From Beijerinckiaceae bacterium (GTDB taxonomy: Bacteria > Pseudomonadota > Alphaproteobacteria > Rhizobiales > Beijerinckiaceae), in NCBI GenBank assembly GCA_027531565.1, contig JAPZSB010000010.1:1-64000 (forward strand): DNA of 64,000 nucleotides. The letters run 5' to 3'. The translations under genes and the position numbers were made by a program. The notes below the pieces were generated by a model. The model worked only from the letters and a program-made list of their open reading frames with translations, was not told the DNA's origin and made no database searches. Positions 29,255-41,102 of the stretch are shown here, one piece after another. Every line of letters starts with the position of its first letter. Position 1 is the stretch's first letter.

Positions 29255-29725
29255 ATGAATCGTCTCGCTGGTCTGACTTTCGGGCTTGCACTTGGTCTCG
29301 GTGTCGTCGGGCAGGGGCCGGCGCAGGCAGGGCCCTTCTCCCACGCTGCGGAACTGCGTTCAGAGGCTGCGGTGCCGATCGAGGAGGTTGCCTCCCGGCG
29401 CGCGCGCCGGAACCGTGGGCTTGCCGCCGGGGCGATCATCGGCGGCGCCATTATCGGCGGGGCGATCATCGCCGAGTCGCAGCGTCGGCGGAACTACTAC
29501 GTCGATGACGGCTACTATCAGGATCGTCGCTACTATCGCGATCCGGGCTATTATCCGGCCCCGGAATACTATGGTCCGAGGTCCGGGCCGGCCGGTGGCC
29601 GGATCATCTACACCCCGGACCGGGAAACGCCCTACACCTATGCTCCGGCGGGCCCTGGCGAGTATTATCCAGGCCGCCGTGGCCGTCCGGTGCGTGACCC
29701 TGCCGGCGGCGGCTCGATGCGCTGA
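29255..29725 (+). CDS. Secreted Gly/Tyr-rich protein
   Basis: A 156-aa protein with a signal peptide (MNRLAGLTFGLALGLGVVG...AQA) and the AGGAGG site directly upstream. The mature part begins acidic, then has RRARRNRGLAAGAIIGGAIIGGAIIAESQ (about 49-77), a glycine-zipper-like hydrophobic repeat, followed by about 75 residues very rich in Tyr, Arg, Pro and Gly. Glycine-zipper segments often insert in or line membranes; the Tyr/Arg tail resembles that of the protein at 3643-3984. Likely an envelope protein; role unknown. It ends at a strong terminator. Confidence 0.75.
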   Translation: MNRLAGLTFGLALGLGVVGQGPAQAGPFSHAAELRSEAAVPIEEVASRRARRNRGLAAGAIIGGAIIGGAIIAESQRRRNYYVDDGYYQDRRYYRDPGYYPAPEYYGPRSGPAGGRIIYTPDRETPYTYAPAGPGEYYPGRRGRPVRDPAGGGSMR

Positions 29726-29754
29726 TCGTGTCGTCCGCGCCGGATCTGCAATCA

Positions 29755-29779
29755 GGGGAGGCTCAGGCCTCCCCTTTTT
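29755..29779 (+). terminator. Rho-independent terminator of the 29255 gene
   Basis: GGGGAGGC (29755-29762) and GCCTCCCC (29767-29774) with a four-base loop, then five T. The polarity suits the rightward gene. The loop overlaps the stop codon of ruvX on the other strand. Confidence 0.9.
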
Positions 29780-30260
29780 GCTGTTCGAAACGCAGCCGGT
29801 CGAGCACGCCCTGCAGGATGAAGGCGGCCGCGGTGGCGTCGATGATCGCCGCGCGCTTCGCCCGCGACAGATCCACCGAGAGCAGCGCCCGTTCCGCCGC
29901 CACGGTCGAGAGCCGTTCATCCCAGAACAGGATCGGGATCGGGCTGACCTGCCGGATGTTGCGCGCATAGGTCCGGGTGGCCTGAACGCGCGGGCCGGAA
30001 CTGCCATCCATGTTGAGCGGCAGGCCAAGCACGAGGCCCGCCACGCGATGCTGCGCAATGATGGCGGAGAGCTCCGCCCAGTCCTCGCGGAATTTCCGGC
30101 GTGGCAGGGTCCGGAAGGCCGTGGCGATCCGCCGTTCGACATCCGACAGCGCCAGCCCGACCGTCTTCTCGCCGAGATCGAGCCCCAGCAGTCTCTCGCC
30201 CGGGCCGAGCCCGGCCGTCAGCGCCTCGATGGTCACGTCCTCGGCTGTGCCCGGCTTCAT
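29763..30260 (-). CDS. ruvX: Putative pre-16S rRNA nuclease / Holliday junction resolvase-like YqgF
   Basis: A 165-aa YqgF/RuvX protein, an RNase H-fold nuclease processing the 5' end of 16S rRNA. LLGLDLGEKTVGLALSD carries the first catalytic Asp, LVLGLPLNMDGSSGPR the central strand, and FWDERLSTVAAERALL with DATAAAFILQGVLD the C-terminal acidic residues. The ATG at 30260 matches the family; upstream frame is not used. Divergent from the UPF0173 gene as in related genomes. Confidence 0.92.
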   Translation of the reverse strand: MKPGTAEDVTIEALTAGLGPGERLLGLDLGEKTVGLALSDVERRIATAFRTLPRRKFREDWAELSAIIAQHRVAGLVLGLPLNMDGSSGPRVQATRTYARNIRQVSPIPILFWDERLSTVAAERALLSVDLSRAKRAAIIDATAAAFILQGVLDRLRFEQQKGEA

Positions 30261-30376
30261 GCGTAACAGCTCCCGCGGATTTGTGCGTTGCAAAAAAGGC
30301 TTGGCCTTGCTCCGGCAACCCCATAAACGGTTATCGGCGACACGTCGCATGAAAGATGTGAAGGAAGGAGAGTGCC

Positions 30377-31132
30377 ATGGAAGTCACGTGGTTTGGTCAT
30401 TCGGCCTTTTCGCTTGCCAGCAACGGCCGCAAGGTCCTGGTTGATCCGTTCTTCACGGGCAACCCTGTTTTCGAGGGCAAGGGCGAGGGGGATTTCCGTG
30501 CGAAATTCCAGCGCGCCATTGCCGGCACGACCGACATCATCATCACGCATGGCCATGGGGACCATATCGGCGACAGCCTCGCCATCGCCCGCGAGACGGA
30601 TGCCACCCTGTTCTGCAACTGGGATCTCGGCCAGTGGCTTTCCGCAAGGTGGGAAGCCATGGATACCGGCAAGGCGCTGGCGATGGAGACCATGAATGCC
30701 GGCGGCCGCGTCGAGCATGACGGCGTGTCGATCCGGCTCGTCCGTGCCGACCATTCTTCCGGGGTGTGGGAGCGCGGCATCTTCCAGACGCTCGGATCGG
30801 CAAACGGGGCGATCATCAACATTCCCGGCGCGCCGGTTGTCTACCACATGGGCGATACCGACATCTTCGCCGGCATGGGGCTGATCGAGGAGCTGCACAA
30901 GCCGGATATCGTCATCGTTCCGATCGGGGATCGCTACACGATGGGCCCATCGACCGCTGCTCTGGCGGTGCGGCGTTTCTTCCCGCGGTCCAAGGCCGTG
31001 ATTCCCTGCCATTACGGCACGTTTGACGCCCTGACCGGTACGGTCGAGGAGTTCAAGCGCGAGCTGGGGCCGCTCGGCACCCATCTCCTCGAACCCCTGC
31101 CGCACGAGCCGTTCGTTTTCTCGATCCGCTGA
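30377..31132 (+). CDS. UPF0173 metal-dependent hydrolase (MBL fold)
   Basis: A 251-aa metallo-beta-lactamase-fold hydrolase. The zinc site is His58-x-His60-x-Asp62-His63 (THGHGDHIGD), with further ligands in RADHSSG, MGDTDIF and CHYGTFD. No signal peptide. The family is conserved beside ruvX and gatCA in Hyphomicrobiales. Substrate is not known. AAGGAGAG precedes the ATG. Confidence 0.92.
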   Translation: MEVTWFGHSAFSLASNGRKVLVDPFFTGNPVFEGKGEGDFRAKFQRAIAGTTDIIITHGHGDHIGDSLAIARETDATLFCNWDLGQWLSARWEAMDTGKALAMETMNAGGRVEHDGVSIRLVRADHSSGVWERGIFQTLGSANGAIINIPGAPVVYHMGDTDIFAGMGLIEELHKPDIVIVPIGDRYTMGPSTAALAVRRFFPRSKAVIPCHYGTFDALTGTVEEFKRELGPLGTHLLEPLPHEPFVFSIR

Positions 31133-31228
31133 GCAAAAAGCGGCGGGATTCAGCCGTTCGGGATTTGTCAGCGGGGCCCGCCTTCTGTTAAGGACGCGGG
31201 TCCCCCTATCCCATGGAAGAGGCATCGG

Positions 31229-31516
31229 ATGTCCGTTGACGCCGCCACCGTTCGCCGCATCGCCCGGCTTTCCCGCATCGCGCTGCCGGAACAGGATGTT
31301 CCGGTCATGCAGGCCGAGATCAACGCGATTCTCGGCTTCGTCGAGCAACTCGGCGAGGTGAATGTCGACGGGGTCGAGCCCATGACCTCCGTCACGCCGA
31401 TGGCGCTCAAGATGCGCGACGATGTGGTGACGGATGGCGAGAAGGCCGGCAAGGTCACCGCCAATGCGCCGCAGAGCGAGGATCATTACTTCCTCGTGCC
31501 GAAAGTGGTGGAATAA
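31229..31516 (+). CDS. gatC: Asp-tRNA(Asn)/Glu-tRNA(Gln) amidotransferase subunit C
   Basis: A 95-aa GatC, the small belt subunit of the GatCAB complex that converts Glu-tRNA(Gln) and Asp-tRNA(Asn) to the amidated forms. The pattern [34 protein letters not shown] and LRDDVVTDG-like centre (MRDDVVTDG) and final FLVPKVVE are family typical. gatA follows after 74 bp. gatB is not in the window. Confidence 0.95.
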   Translation: MSVDAATVRRIARLSRIALPEQDVPVMQAEINAILGFVEQLGEVNVDGVEPMTSVTPMALKMRDDVVTDGEKAGKVTANAPQSEDHYFLVPKVVE

Positions 31517-31590
31517 GACCACCCCGGGCAGTCCGCCCTTCTGGTTTTCCGCCGCGCCCTGCCTTTTCTCCGTTCCGGAAGTTCCTTTCC

Positions 31591-33105
31591 ATGACCGATC
31601 TGACCCAGCTCACCCTGACCGAAGCCCGCGAGGGCCTTGCGGGCAAGCATTTCACTGCCGTCGAACTGGCCGAGGCGCATCTTGCCGCCATCGAGGCGGC
31701 CCGCGCGCTCAACGCCTATGTGCTCGAGACGCCGGAGCAGGCGCTCGCCATGGCGAAGGCTGCGGATGCGCGGCTGGCGCGCGGCGAGGCCGGGCGGCTG
31801 GAAGGCATCCCGATCGGGGTGAAGGATCTCTTCGCGACAGAGGGTGTGCGCACCACCGCCTCCTCGCGCATTCTCGGGAATTTCGTGCCGACCTACGAAT
31901 CCACCGTCACCAGCCAGCTCTGGCGGGACGGGGCCGTCATGCTCGGCAAGCTCAACAACGACGAATTCGCCATGGGCTCGTCGAACGAGACCAGCGCCTT
32001 CGGGCCCGTGGTCAACCCGTTCCTGCCGGCCAACTGGAGCGCCGAGAAGGGCAAGGCGGCGCTGGGCGGCGACAAGAAGGGCCTGCTCGTGCCGGGCGGT
32101 TCCTCGGGTGGCTCCTCCGCCGCCGTTGCCGCGCATCTCTGCCTCGGCGCCACCGCCACGGATACCGGCGGCTCGATCCGCCAGCCCGCCGCCTTCACCG
32201 GCACGGTGGGGATCAAGCCGACCTACGGGCGCTGCTCGCGCTGGGGCATTGTCGCCTTCGCTTCTTCGCTCGACCAGGCCGGCCCGATCGCCAAGACGGT
32301 CCGGGACTGCGCGGCCCTGATGACCTCGATGGCCGGCCATGACCCCAAGGATTCGACCTCGGTCGATGTCGCCGTGCCGGATTTCGAGGCGGCGATCGGC
32401 CGCTCGGTGGCCGGCAAGACAATCGGCATCCCCAGGGAATACCGGGTCGAGGGTATGCCGGCGGAGATCGAGGCGCTCTGGAAGAAGGGCGCCGACATGC
32501 TCCGCGCGGCGGGTGCGCGGATCGTTGATGTCAGCCTGCCGCATACGAAATATGCGCTGCCGGCCTATTACATCGTGGCGCCGGCGGAGGCTTCGTCCAA
32601 TCTCGCCCGTTATGACGGCGTGCGCTACGGCCTGCGCGTGCCGGGCAAGGACATCACCGATCTCTACGAGCAGACGCGGGCGCAGGGCTTCGGTCGCGAG
32701 GTGAAGCGCCGCATCATGATCGGCACCTATGTGCTCTCGGCCGGCTATTATGACGCCTATTACCTCAGGGCGCAGAAGATCCGCACCCTGATCAAGAAGG
32801 ATTTCGAGGATGTCTATGCCGCGGGTGTCGACGCGATCCTGACGCCGGCAACGCCCTCGGCCGCTTTCGGCATCGCCGAGATGGCGGATGCCGACCCGGT
32901 TCAGATGTATCTCAACGACATCTTCACCGTCACGGTGAACATGGCCGGCCTGCCGGGCCTCGCCCTGCCGGGCGGGACCGACGCTTCCGGCCTGCCGCTG
33001 GGCTTGCAGCTCATCGGCCGCCCCTTCGACGAGGAAACCCTGTTCAGCCTTGGTGCCGTGATCGAGGACCAGGCCGGTCGCGTCACCGCTGCGCGCTGGT
33101 GGTGA
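31591..33105 (+). CDS. gatA: Asp-tRNA(Asn)/Glu-tRNA(Gln) amidotransferase subunit A
   Basis: A 504-aa amidase-signature enzyme releasing ammonia from glutamine for GatB. The Ser-cisSer-Lys triad is Lys78 (GVKDLF), Ser171 (GGSSGGSS) and nucleophile Ser195 ([10 protein letters not shown]); the spacing between the two serines matches known GatA. A short extra segment (about 145-165, [20 protein letters not shown]) precedes the Gly/Ser motif. The gene follows gatC and ends one base before the GST start. Confidence 0.96.
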   Translation: MTDLTQLTLTEAREGLAGKHFTAVELAEAHLAAIEAARALNAYVLETPEQALAMAKAADARLARGEAGRLEGIPIGVKDLFATEGVRTTASSRILGNFVPTYESTVTSQLWRDGAVMLGKLNNDEFAMGSSNETSAFGPVVNPFLPANWSAEKGKAALGGDKKGLLVPGGSSGGSSAAVAAHLCLGATATDTGGSIRQPAAFTGTVGIKPTYGRCSRWGIVAFASSLDQAGPIAKTVRDCAALMTSMAGHDPKDSTSVDVAVPDFEAAIGRSVAGKTIGIPREYRVEGMPAEIEALWKKGADMLRAAGARIVDVSLPHTKYALPAYYIVAPAEASSNLARYDGVRYGLRVPGKDITDLYEQTRAQGFGREVKRRIMIGTYVLSAGYYDAYYLRAQKIRTLIKKDFEDVYAAGVDAILTPATPSAAFGIAEMADADPVQMYLNDIFTVTVNMAGLPGLALPGGTDASGLPLGLQLIGRPFDEETLFSLGAVIEDQAGRVTAARWW

Positions 33106-33106
33106 C

Positions 33107-33727
33107 ATGCTGAGGATCCTGGGACGGACCAGTTCGATCAATGTGCGCAAGGTGCTCTGGGTCTGCGAGGAACTCGGCATCGCCCATAGCCGCGAGGATT
33201 GGGGCAGCGGGTTCCGGTCGACGCGCGAGGCGGAGTTCCTGAAGCTCAATCCACGCGCGCTGATCCCGGTCGTCATCGACGGCGAAACCATCCTGACCGA
33301 GTCGAATGCGATCTGCCGCTACCTCGCCACCCGTTACGGGAAGGGCGCGCTCCTGCCGGAGGATCCGGTGAAACGGGCCGAAATCGAGGCCTGGATGGAC
33401 TGGATGATTGCCGATCTCAACGCCAGCTGGCGCTATGCCGTGCAGGCCCTGGTGCGCAAGCGGCCGGGTTTCGACAATCCGGCGGAAGTCCAGCGTTCCA
33501 CCAGCGAGTGGAACGGGTTGATGGCCGTGTTCGATGCCCAGCTCGAGACGGAAGGCGAATATCTTTGCGGTGAGTTCAGCCTTGCCGATATCGTGATGGG
33601 GCTGGCCACGCATCGCTGGCAGCAGGCGCCGATCGCCCGGGTCACCCTGCCACGCGTTGCCCGCTATGCCGAGGGCCTGCGGCGGCGCCCGGCCGGGGCC
33701 CGCTTCATGGGGCCCGATTTCGACTGA
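33107..33727 (+). CDS. Glutathione S-transferase family protein
   Basis: A 206-aa GST. The thioredoxin-like N-terminal domain has RTSSINVRKVLWVCEELGI with a Ser at the likely catalytic site, the cis-proline region RALIPVVIDG, and the glutathione-binding ESNAICRYLA. The C-terminal helical domain ends with GEFSLADIVMGLATHRW. It follows gatA at a distance of one base, so it is on the gat transcript. Substrate unknown. Confidence 0.88.
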   Translation: MLRILGRTSSINVRKVLWVCEELGIAHSREDWGSGFRSTREAEFLKLNPRALIPVVIDGETILTESNAICRYLATRYGKGALLPEDPVKRAEIEAWMDWMIADLNASWRYAVQALVRKRPGFDNPAEVQRSTSEWNGLMAVFDAQLETEGEYLCGEFSLADIVMGLATHRWQQAPIARVTLPRVARYAEGLRRRPAGARFMGPDFD

Positions 33728-33788
33728 CCATCGGTCTCCGCCCTTGCGGCAGGGAATCCGGTCTCGGGGAGAAATACCTGATTCAAAA

Positions 33789-33817
33789 AGGAAAGGCCCG
33801 GTTTCCCGGGCCTTTTT
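33789..33817. terminator. Bidirectional terminator between GST and rne
   Basis: A ten-pair stem AAAGGCCCGG (33792-33801) with CCGGGCCTTT (33806-33815). T-rich runs lie on both sides, so it serves the rightward gat-GST transcript and the leftward rne transcript, whose stop codon is at 33822. Confidence 0.9.
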
Positions 33818-33821
33818 GCTG

Positions 33822-36533
33822 TCAGCCGCCAAGGGCCTGCTTCGCCCGGCTCCACCAGCCGGAACGCTTCGGCCGGTTCGGATCCTCCGGCTCGGGCTCG
33901 GGTTCCGGCTGCGGGGCCGGAGCGGGAGCGGCCAAAGGTGCCGGGGGCAGGACGGGGGCAGGCTCGTCCGCCACGGGGGCGGCGGCTTCAGGCGCCTCGC
34001 TGGGGGGAGCCGCCTTTTTCGCGCGGCTCCGCGGCGCCTTGGCCGGCTTTTCCGCCGGAACCTCGACGGCCGGGGCTTCGACCGCCACCGCTTCCGCATC
34101 ATCCGATTTCTTCGCGCGGCTGCGGCGGGGCTTCTTCGCCGGTTCAGCTTCCGCCGGTGCGGGTTCGGCGGGAGCGGGCGCCTCGACGGCCGGTTCGGCC
34201 GCCATCACGGCCGTTGCGGCGGTTTCCCCGACCTCTCCATCCGAGCTCTCATCGGCAGAGCCTTCGCCGGGGCGATCATCCCGGTCGCGCCGGTTGCGGC
34301 GACCGCCCCGACGGCGACGGCGGCGCTTGCGTTCGCCTTCCGACCGCTCGCCTCCTTCGCTGCCCTCGACGCGGCTTTCCTCGCTGCCATCATCGTCCTC
34401 GTCATCGCCCTCGGCATCCTGATCGGCATTACCGGACGCCTCGGCGCCGTCGCCACCATTCGCCTGGCCTTCGCCCCGCTCGCGGTCACGGCCACCCCGG
34501 CGACGACGGCGGCGACGGCGGCGACGTTCGCCATCGGCCTTCTCCCCCTCGCGGCCAGCCTCGGACTCGCCTTCGGATTCCGTTTCCTCGGAATCGCCGA
34601 TTTCGATATCGTCCATCTCGATATCCTCGGGATGGATGACCCGCGGCCCGTCCTGATGGCGCGGAGCCGCCGGACGATGCTCGATCGCTTCGCCTTCGAC
34701 CCGTTCGGCCACCATGCGGGGCTGCACGGGTTCGCCGCGCTCGATCTGGAAATGCTGGCCCGGCGGCAGCGCCGATTCCGCGACGACGGTGATCGTCACG
34801 CCGAACCGGGCTTCGAGCGCCCGCAGGCTCTCGCGCTTCTGGTTGAGAATGTAGAAGGCCGTTTCGAGGCGCGTCTTGAGCGTGATGTCATGCGTGGCGC
34901 CGCGCAGGAGCGTGTCTTCCAGCGCCCGCAGCACGTGCAGGGCGAGGCTGGGTGTCGAGCGCAGCAGGCCCGTGCCGGCGCAATGCGGGCAGGGGATGGT
35001 CGAGCTTTCGAGCACGCCGGTGCGGATGCGCTGGCGCGACATTTCCAGCAAGCCGAAATGCGAGATGCGGCCGACCTGGATCCGCGCACGGTCGTTCTTC
35101 AGGCAATCATTGAGCTTCCGCTCGACCGCCTTGTTGTTGCGCTTCTCCTCCATGTCGATGAAGTCGATCACGACAAGGCCGGCGAGATCGCGCAGGCGAA
35201 GCTGGCGCGCCACTTCCTCGGCCGCCTCGAGATTGGTCTTGAGGGCGGTGTCCTCGATATTGTGCTCGCGGGTCGAGCGACCCGAGTTCACGTCGATCGA
35301 GACGAGCGCCTCGGTCTGGTTCATCACGATGTAGCCGCCGGATTTCAGCGTCACCACATTCGAGAACATGGCGTCGAGCTGGCTTTCCACGCCGGTGCGC
35401 GAGAAGAGCGGGGTCGCATCGCGGTAGGGCTGGACCGCCTTGGCATGGCTCGGCATGAGCATGCGCATGAAGTCCTTGGCCTCGCGGTAGCCATCCTCGC
35501 CGGCAACGAGGATTTCCTCGATATCCTTCGAATAGAGATCGCGGATCGCGCGCTTGATCAGCGAGCCTTCCTCATAGACCAGGGCCGGCGCGGTGGATTC
35601 CAGCGTCAGCGAGCGCACGCTTTCCCAGAGGCGCATCAGATATTCGAAATCACGCTTGATCTCGACCTTGGTGCGCGAGGCCCCGGCGGTGCGGAGGATG
35701 ACCCCCATCCCGGCGGGAACCTCCAGCTCGGAGGCCATGGATTTCAGGCGCTTGCGGTCGGTGGCGCTGGTGATCTTGCGCGAGATGCCGCCTCCGCGTG
35801 CGGTGTTCGGCATCAGGACCGAGTAGCGGCCGGCGAGGCTGAGATAGGTGGTCAGCGCCGCACCCTTGGTGCCGCGCTCTTCCTTCACCACCTGGACCAG
35901 CAGGATCTGCCGGCGCTTGATGACTTCCTGGATCTTGTACTGCCGGCGCGTGCGGTGGGCGGCGCGCATCGGCACCTCTTCCATCGCGTCGCCGCCGCCG
36001 CCGAGCTGCTCGACATGCTCCTCGTCCTTCGGCATGTCGTCCGACGGGGCGCCGGCATTTTCGCCATCCGCTTCGATTTCGGCTTCTGCGCCATCGGCCG
36101 CGCCTTCGCCATTGGCGGCGGCATCCTCGCCGTCACCCTCGGCCGGGCCGGCCACCTGGTCCTTGCCGCGACCGCGCTGCTTGGCCTTTGCCCGCGAACG
36201 GCGCGGACGGCGGCCTTCCTCCTCGTCGCCATCCTCGTCCCGCGCGGCTTCGGCCTCCTCGGCCAGCAGGGCGAGGCGATCCGCGGTCGGGATCTGGTAA
36301 TAATCGGGATGGATTTCGGAGAAGGCGAGGAAACCGTGCCGGTTGCCGCCGAAATCGACGAAGGCCGCCTGGAGCGACGGTTCGACGCGCGTCACCTTGG
36401 CGAGGTAGATATTGCCGCGGAGCGGGCGGCGGTTGGCGGATTCGAAATCGAATTCCTCAACACGATTGCCGCGTGTGACCACGACCCGGGTTTCTTCCGG
36501 ATGCGCGGCATCGATGAGCATTTTTGTTGTCAT
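33822..36533 (-). CDS. rne: Ribonuclease E
   Basis: A 903-aa endoribonuclease, core of the RNA degradosome. The N-terminal S1 domain (about 35-260) is split by an acidic and basic insert (about 90-205), typical for alphaproteobacteria. The catalytic DNase I-like domain has Asp414 (SIDVNSG) and Asp457 (VIDFIDM), 43 apart as in E. coli; the Zn-link is Cys515 and Cys518 (CPHCAGTG). The C-terminal third is disordered, alternating Arg-rich and Glu/Ala/Pro-rich runs, and ends in RSGWWSRAKQ; a GWW motif binds polynucleotide phosphorylase in Caulobacter RNase E. Confidence 0.96.
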   Translation of the reverse strand: MTTKMLIDAAHPEETRVVVTRGNRVEEFDFESANRRPLRGNIYLAKVTRVEPSLQAAFVDFGGNRHGFLAFSEIHPDYYQIPTADRLALLAEEAEAARDEDGDEEEGRRPRRSRAKAKQRGRGKDQVAGPAEGDGEDAAANGEGAADGAEAEIEADGENAGAPSDDMPKDEEHVEQLGGGGDAMEEVPMRAAHRTRRQYKIQEVIKRRQILLVQVVKEERGTKGAALTTYLSLAGRYSVLMPNTARGGGISRKITSATDRKRLKSMASELEVPAGMGVILRTAGASRTKVEIKRDFEYLMRLWESVRSLTLESTAPALVYEEGSLIKRAIRDLYSKDIEEILVAGEDGYREAKDFMRMLMPSHAKAVQPYRDATPLFSRTGVESQLDAMFSNVVTLKSGGYIVMNQTEALVSIDVNSGRSTREHNIEDTALKTNLEAAEEVARQLRLRDLAGLVVIDFIDMEEKRNNKAVERKLNDCLKNDRARIQVGRISHFGLLEMSRQRIRTGVLESSTIPCPHCAGTGLLRSTPSLALHVLRALEDTLLRGATHDITLKTRLETAFYILNQKRESLRALEARFGVTITVVAESALPPGQHFQIERGEPVQPRMVAERVEGEAIEHRPAAPRHQDGPRVIHPEDIEMDDIEIGDSEETESEGESEAGREGEKADGERRRRRRRRRRGGRDRERGEGQANGGDGAEASGNADQDAEGDDEDDDGSEESRVEGSEGGERSEGERKRRRRRRGGRRNRRDRDDRPGEGSADESSDGEVGETAATAVMAAEPAVEAPAPAEPAPAEAEPAKKPRRSRAKKSDDAEAVAVEAPAVEVPAEKPAKAPRSRAKKAAPPSEAPEAAAPVADEPAPVLPPAPLAAPAPAPQPEPEPEPEDPNRPKRSGWWSRAKQALGG

Positions 36534-37045
36534 TGCAAACTCTTGAAAGGCTGTATGCCCGAGGCGGGAGGCGGCCAGAGCACGTCACTCCGCTTGGCCC
36601 GCGCGCAGGATTGCGGCGGCTTGCCGGGCGGTTGGAGAAGGGAAAGAAGGGATTCGGGGAGCAGGCGGAACGAGCCGGCCTGCCACGGAACGGCGGGATC
36701 GAGACAAGACCGGCATTGGCAGGCGCACGATGCCGCCACGCGCCCGGCCTGGACCGGGGGAGGTGCAGCAGCTTTGCCATCGCCTGTCGTGGCATCAAGG
36801 CCATCCTTGCTCGAACCGACGCGCGGGGAGCGCGCCACGGGGCCCGAAACTCCGAAGCGAAATTGGGCAGGTTGAGCTCCTGCGGCAAAGGCTTCCGGCC
36901 GGGTTTCCCGCATTCGGGCCCGGAGCTGTGGAGCCGGCGACCTTCCTCGGGAAGCGACGACTCAACGAAAACTTGCTCCGGTCCAGAATGCACCGTAGAC
37001 CCCGTTTAAGGTTCAGACTCGCCATTTGCAAGCGGAACAACACGG
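36534..37045. other. Long divergent leader region of rne and the amidase gene
   Basis: About 510 bp without a supported gene separates the two divergent starts. It is G+C-rich with many possible stems. A long 5' leader is expected for rne, because RNase E controls its own mRNA in well-studied bacteria. I could not place either promoter with confidence. Confidence 0.5.
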
Positions 37046-38347
37046 GTGGTCCCAGCGCGACACGACTTTCCCTGTGCCGGAACCGCCGGCTCCCCGGCCG
37101 GGCGGGTTGCGTTGCTCGCCGGCATGGTCTTGATCCTGCTGGCCTTCTTCCTTCCGTCTGCCGTGCTGGCCCAGCCGGCTGCCCCGAAGCCGGGATCAGG
37201 CGAACCCGTCCTTGCCCGGGGAGTCCATCTCGTCGAGGACCAGAGCCCCGAAACGCTTGGTCTCGTCGTCGACCTGTCCGGAGAGGTCACAGTCCGGCAC
37301 GAGGTGCTGTCCGAGCCGAACCGCCTCGTCATCGATCTCGAGAACACGGTCTTCGGCGGTTCTTCCGCGCAGGGCAGTTCCCGCGCCGTCGGGCCGGTGG
37401 CGGGGTGGCGCGCCGGCCTGTTCCTGATGGGGCGATCGCGCATCGTGCTCGATCTCAACCGCCCTGTCCTTGTCCAGCGTACGGATTTTGTCCGGCAGGG
37501 GCCGCATGTCCGGCTGGTCATCCAGCTGCGGGCCGCCAGCACGGAGGAATTCGCCCGGCGGTCCGAGGAGGACCAGCGCCGCCGCCTCGCGAGCCGCGTG
37601 CCCGAGGGCCGGTCGGTGCCGCGCCCGGCCGGCGCGAGGCCGCTTGTCGTGCTCGATCCGGGCCATGGCGGCATCGATCCGGGCGCGTCCGGGCCGAAGG
37701 GCGAGGCGGAAAAGGAGATTGTGCTCGCGGTGGCGCGGCTGGTCCGGAAGCAGCTCGAGGCCGATGGCCGGGTCGAGGTGCAGATGACCCGCGACGATGA
37801 CCGCTTCATCTCGCTTTCCGAGCGGGTGGCTTTCGCGCGGAACCGCTCCGCCGCCCTGTTCGTCTCGCTGCACGCGGATTCGCTGTTCGGCGAGGCGGAT
37901 GTCCGCGGCGCCTCGGTCTACACGCTCTCGGACCGCGCCTCGGACGCGGCAGCCGCCCGCGCGGCGGAGAAGGAAAACCGCGCCGATGTCGCGGCCGGGC
38001 TCGATGCGCCGGAAGACCAGCGCGAGGGCGTCGATGACATCCTGTTCGATCTTGCGCGCCGGGAAACGCGGCTGTTCAGCCAACTGGCCGCCCGGGGGGT
38101 GGCGCAGTCGATCCAGAGGGCCGGCCGGCTGCACAAGACGCCCCTGCGCAGTGCCGGGTTCAGGGTTCTCCGGGCGCCGGACATGCCATCGATCCTGATC
38201 GAGCTTGGCTATCTGTCGAATCCGGAGGACCTGCAGGCGCTGATGCAGGAAGCCGGGCGCCAGAAGCTGGCCCAGGGGCTGGCGGCGGCCTTGCTGGACT
38301 TCGTGCTCAACAACCGGATCGCGATTTCCGCCAAGCCGCTGGAATAA
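37046..38347 (+). CDS. N-acetylmuramoyl-L-alanine amidase (Amidase_3) with AMIN domain
   Basis: A 433-aa periplasmic amidase that removes peptides from murein during daughter-cell separation. A signal-anchor (about 20-43) is followed by an AMIN domain (about 60-160) that targets the septum, a linker, and the Amidase_3 domain from about 200. Zinc ligands are His in DPGHGGIDPG, Glu in AEKEIVLA and His in VSLHADS, with the catalytic Glu in ILIELGYLSN. The inserted helix around 310-335 is the usual regulatory segment. The start is GTG 37046 or ATG 37124. PBP1A follows, as in related genomes. Confidence 0.92.
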   Translation: MVPARHDFPCAGTAGSPAGRVALLAGMVLILLAFFLPSAVLAQPAAPKPGSGEPVLARGVHLVEDQSPETLGLVVDLSGEVTVRHEVLSEPNRLVIDLENTVFGGSSAQGSSRAVGPVAGWRAGLFLMGRSRIVLDLNRPVLVQRTDFVRQGPHVRLVIQLRAASTEEFARRSEEDQRRRLASRVPEGRSVPRPAGARPLVVLDPGHGGIDPGASGPKGEAEKEIVLAVARLVRKQLEADGRVEVQMTRDDDRFISLSERVAFARNRSAALFVSLHADSLFGEADVRGASVYTLSDRASDAAAARAAEKENRADVAAGLDAPEDQREGVDDILFDLARRETRLFSQLAARGVAQSIQRAGRLHKTPLRSAGFRVLRAPDMPSILIELGYLSNPEDLQALMQEAGRQKLAQGLAAALLDFVLNNRIAISAKPLE

Positions 38348-38564
38348 TGGGGGCGGGAAGGCGCTGTGCCGTTTTTCGGCCACGGTTTGCGCCTTTGTGA
38401 AACAAAGTGAGTCAGAGCGTTTGTTGCCGGTTTCCGGTTCTGGTAAGGATCGGGAATGGAGGGTCCCTGACAGTTTTGTTTAGGGATCGACGCGTAGAAT
38501 GCCCGCGCGTTTGGGGGTGCGGGCCATGTCCGCCTCCCCGGAATGAATGCCGGACCAGATGGAT

Positions 38565-38588
38565 GCAGATCGGCTGTGCCCGATCTGC
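38565..38588 (+). promoter_or_regulatory. Hairpin directly before the PBP1A ribosome site
   Basis: A nine-pair perfect stem, GCAGATCGG (38565-38573) with CCGATCTGC (38580-38588), and a six-base loop. Two bases later is the AGGGG likely used by the gene at 38605. In RNA it would sit next to the ribosome site. The rest of 38348-38604 has no gene. Confidence 0.45.
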
Positions 38589-38604
38589 CAGGGGTTAGAA
38601 CCGC

Positions 38605-41004
<2,400 letters not shown>

Positions 41005-41102
41005 CAAAACGCCGGCAGGATGGTTTGCATCCCCGGCCGGGCTCGGCTATTCCGGGCCCGATCCTGCTGCGCCTTGCAGCATCCTTGACGGAATTTTGGA
41101 CA

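Noticed and set aside
33840-34560. Repeat array or CRISPR in the C-terminal part of rne
   Set aside because: Repeats are codon-level Arg, Glu, Ala and Pro runs of a disordered tail, in frame, with no fixed repeat-spacer period.
33657-36875. A 1,072-codon open frame on the plus strand
   Set aside because: It is the antisense shadow of rne; composition is low-complexity and no domain is seen.
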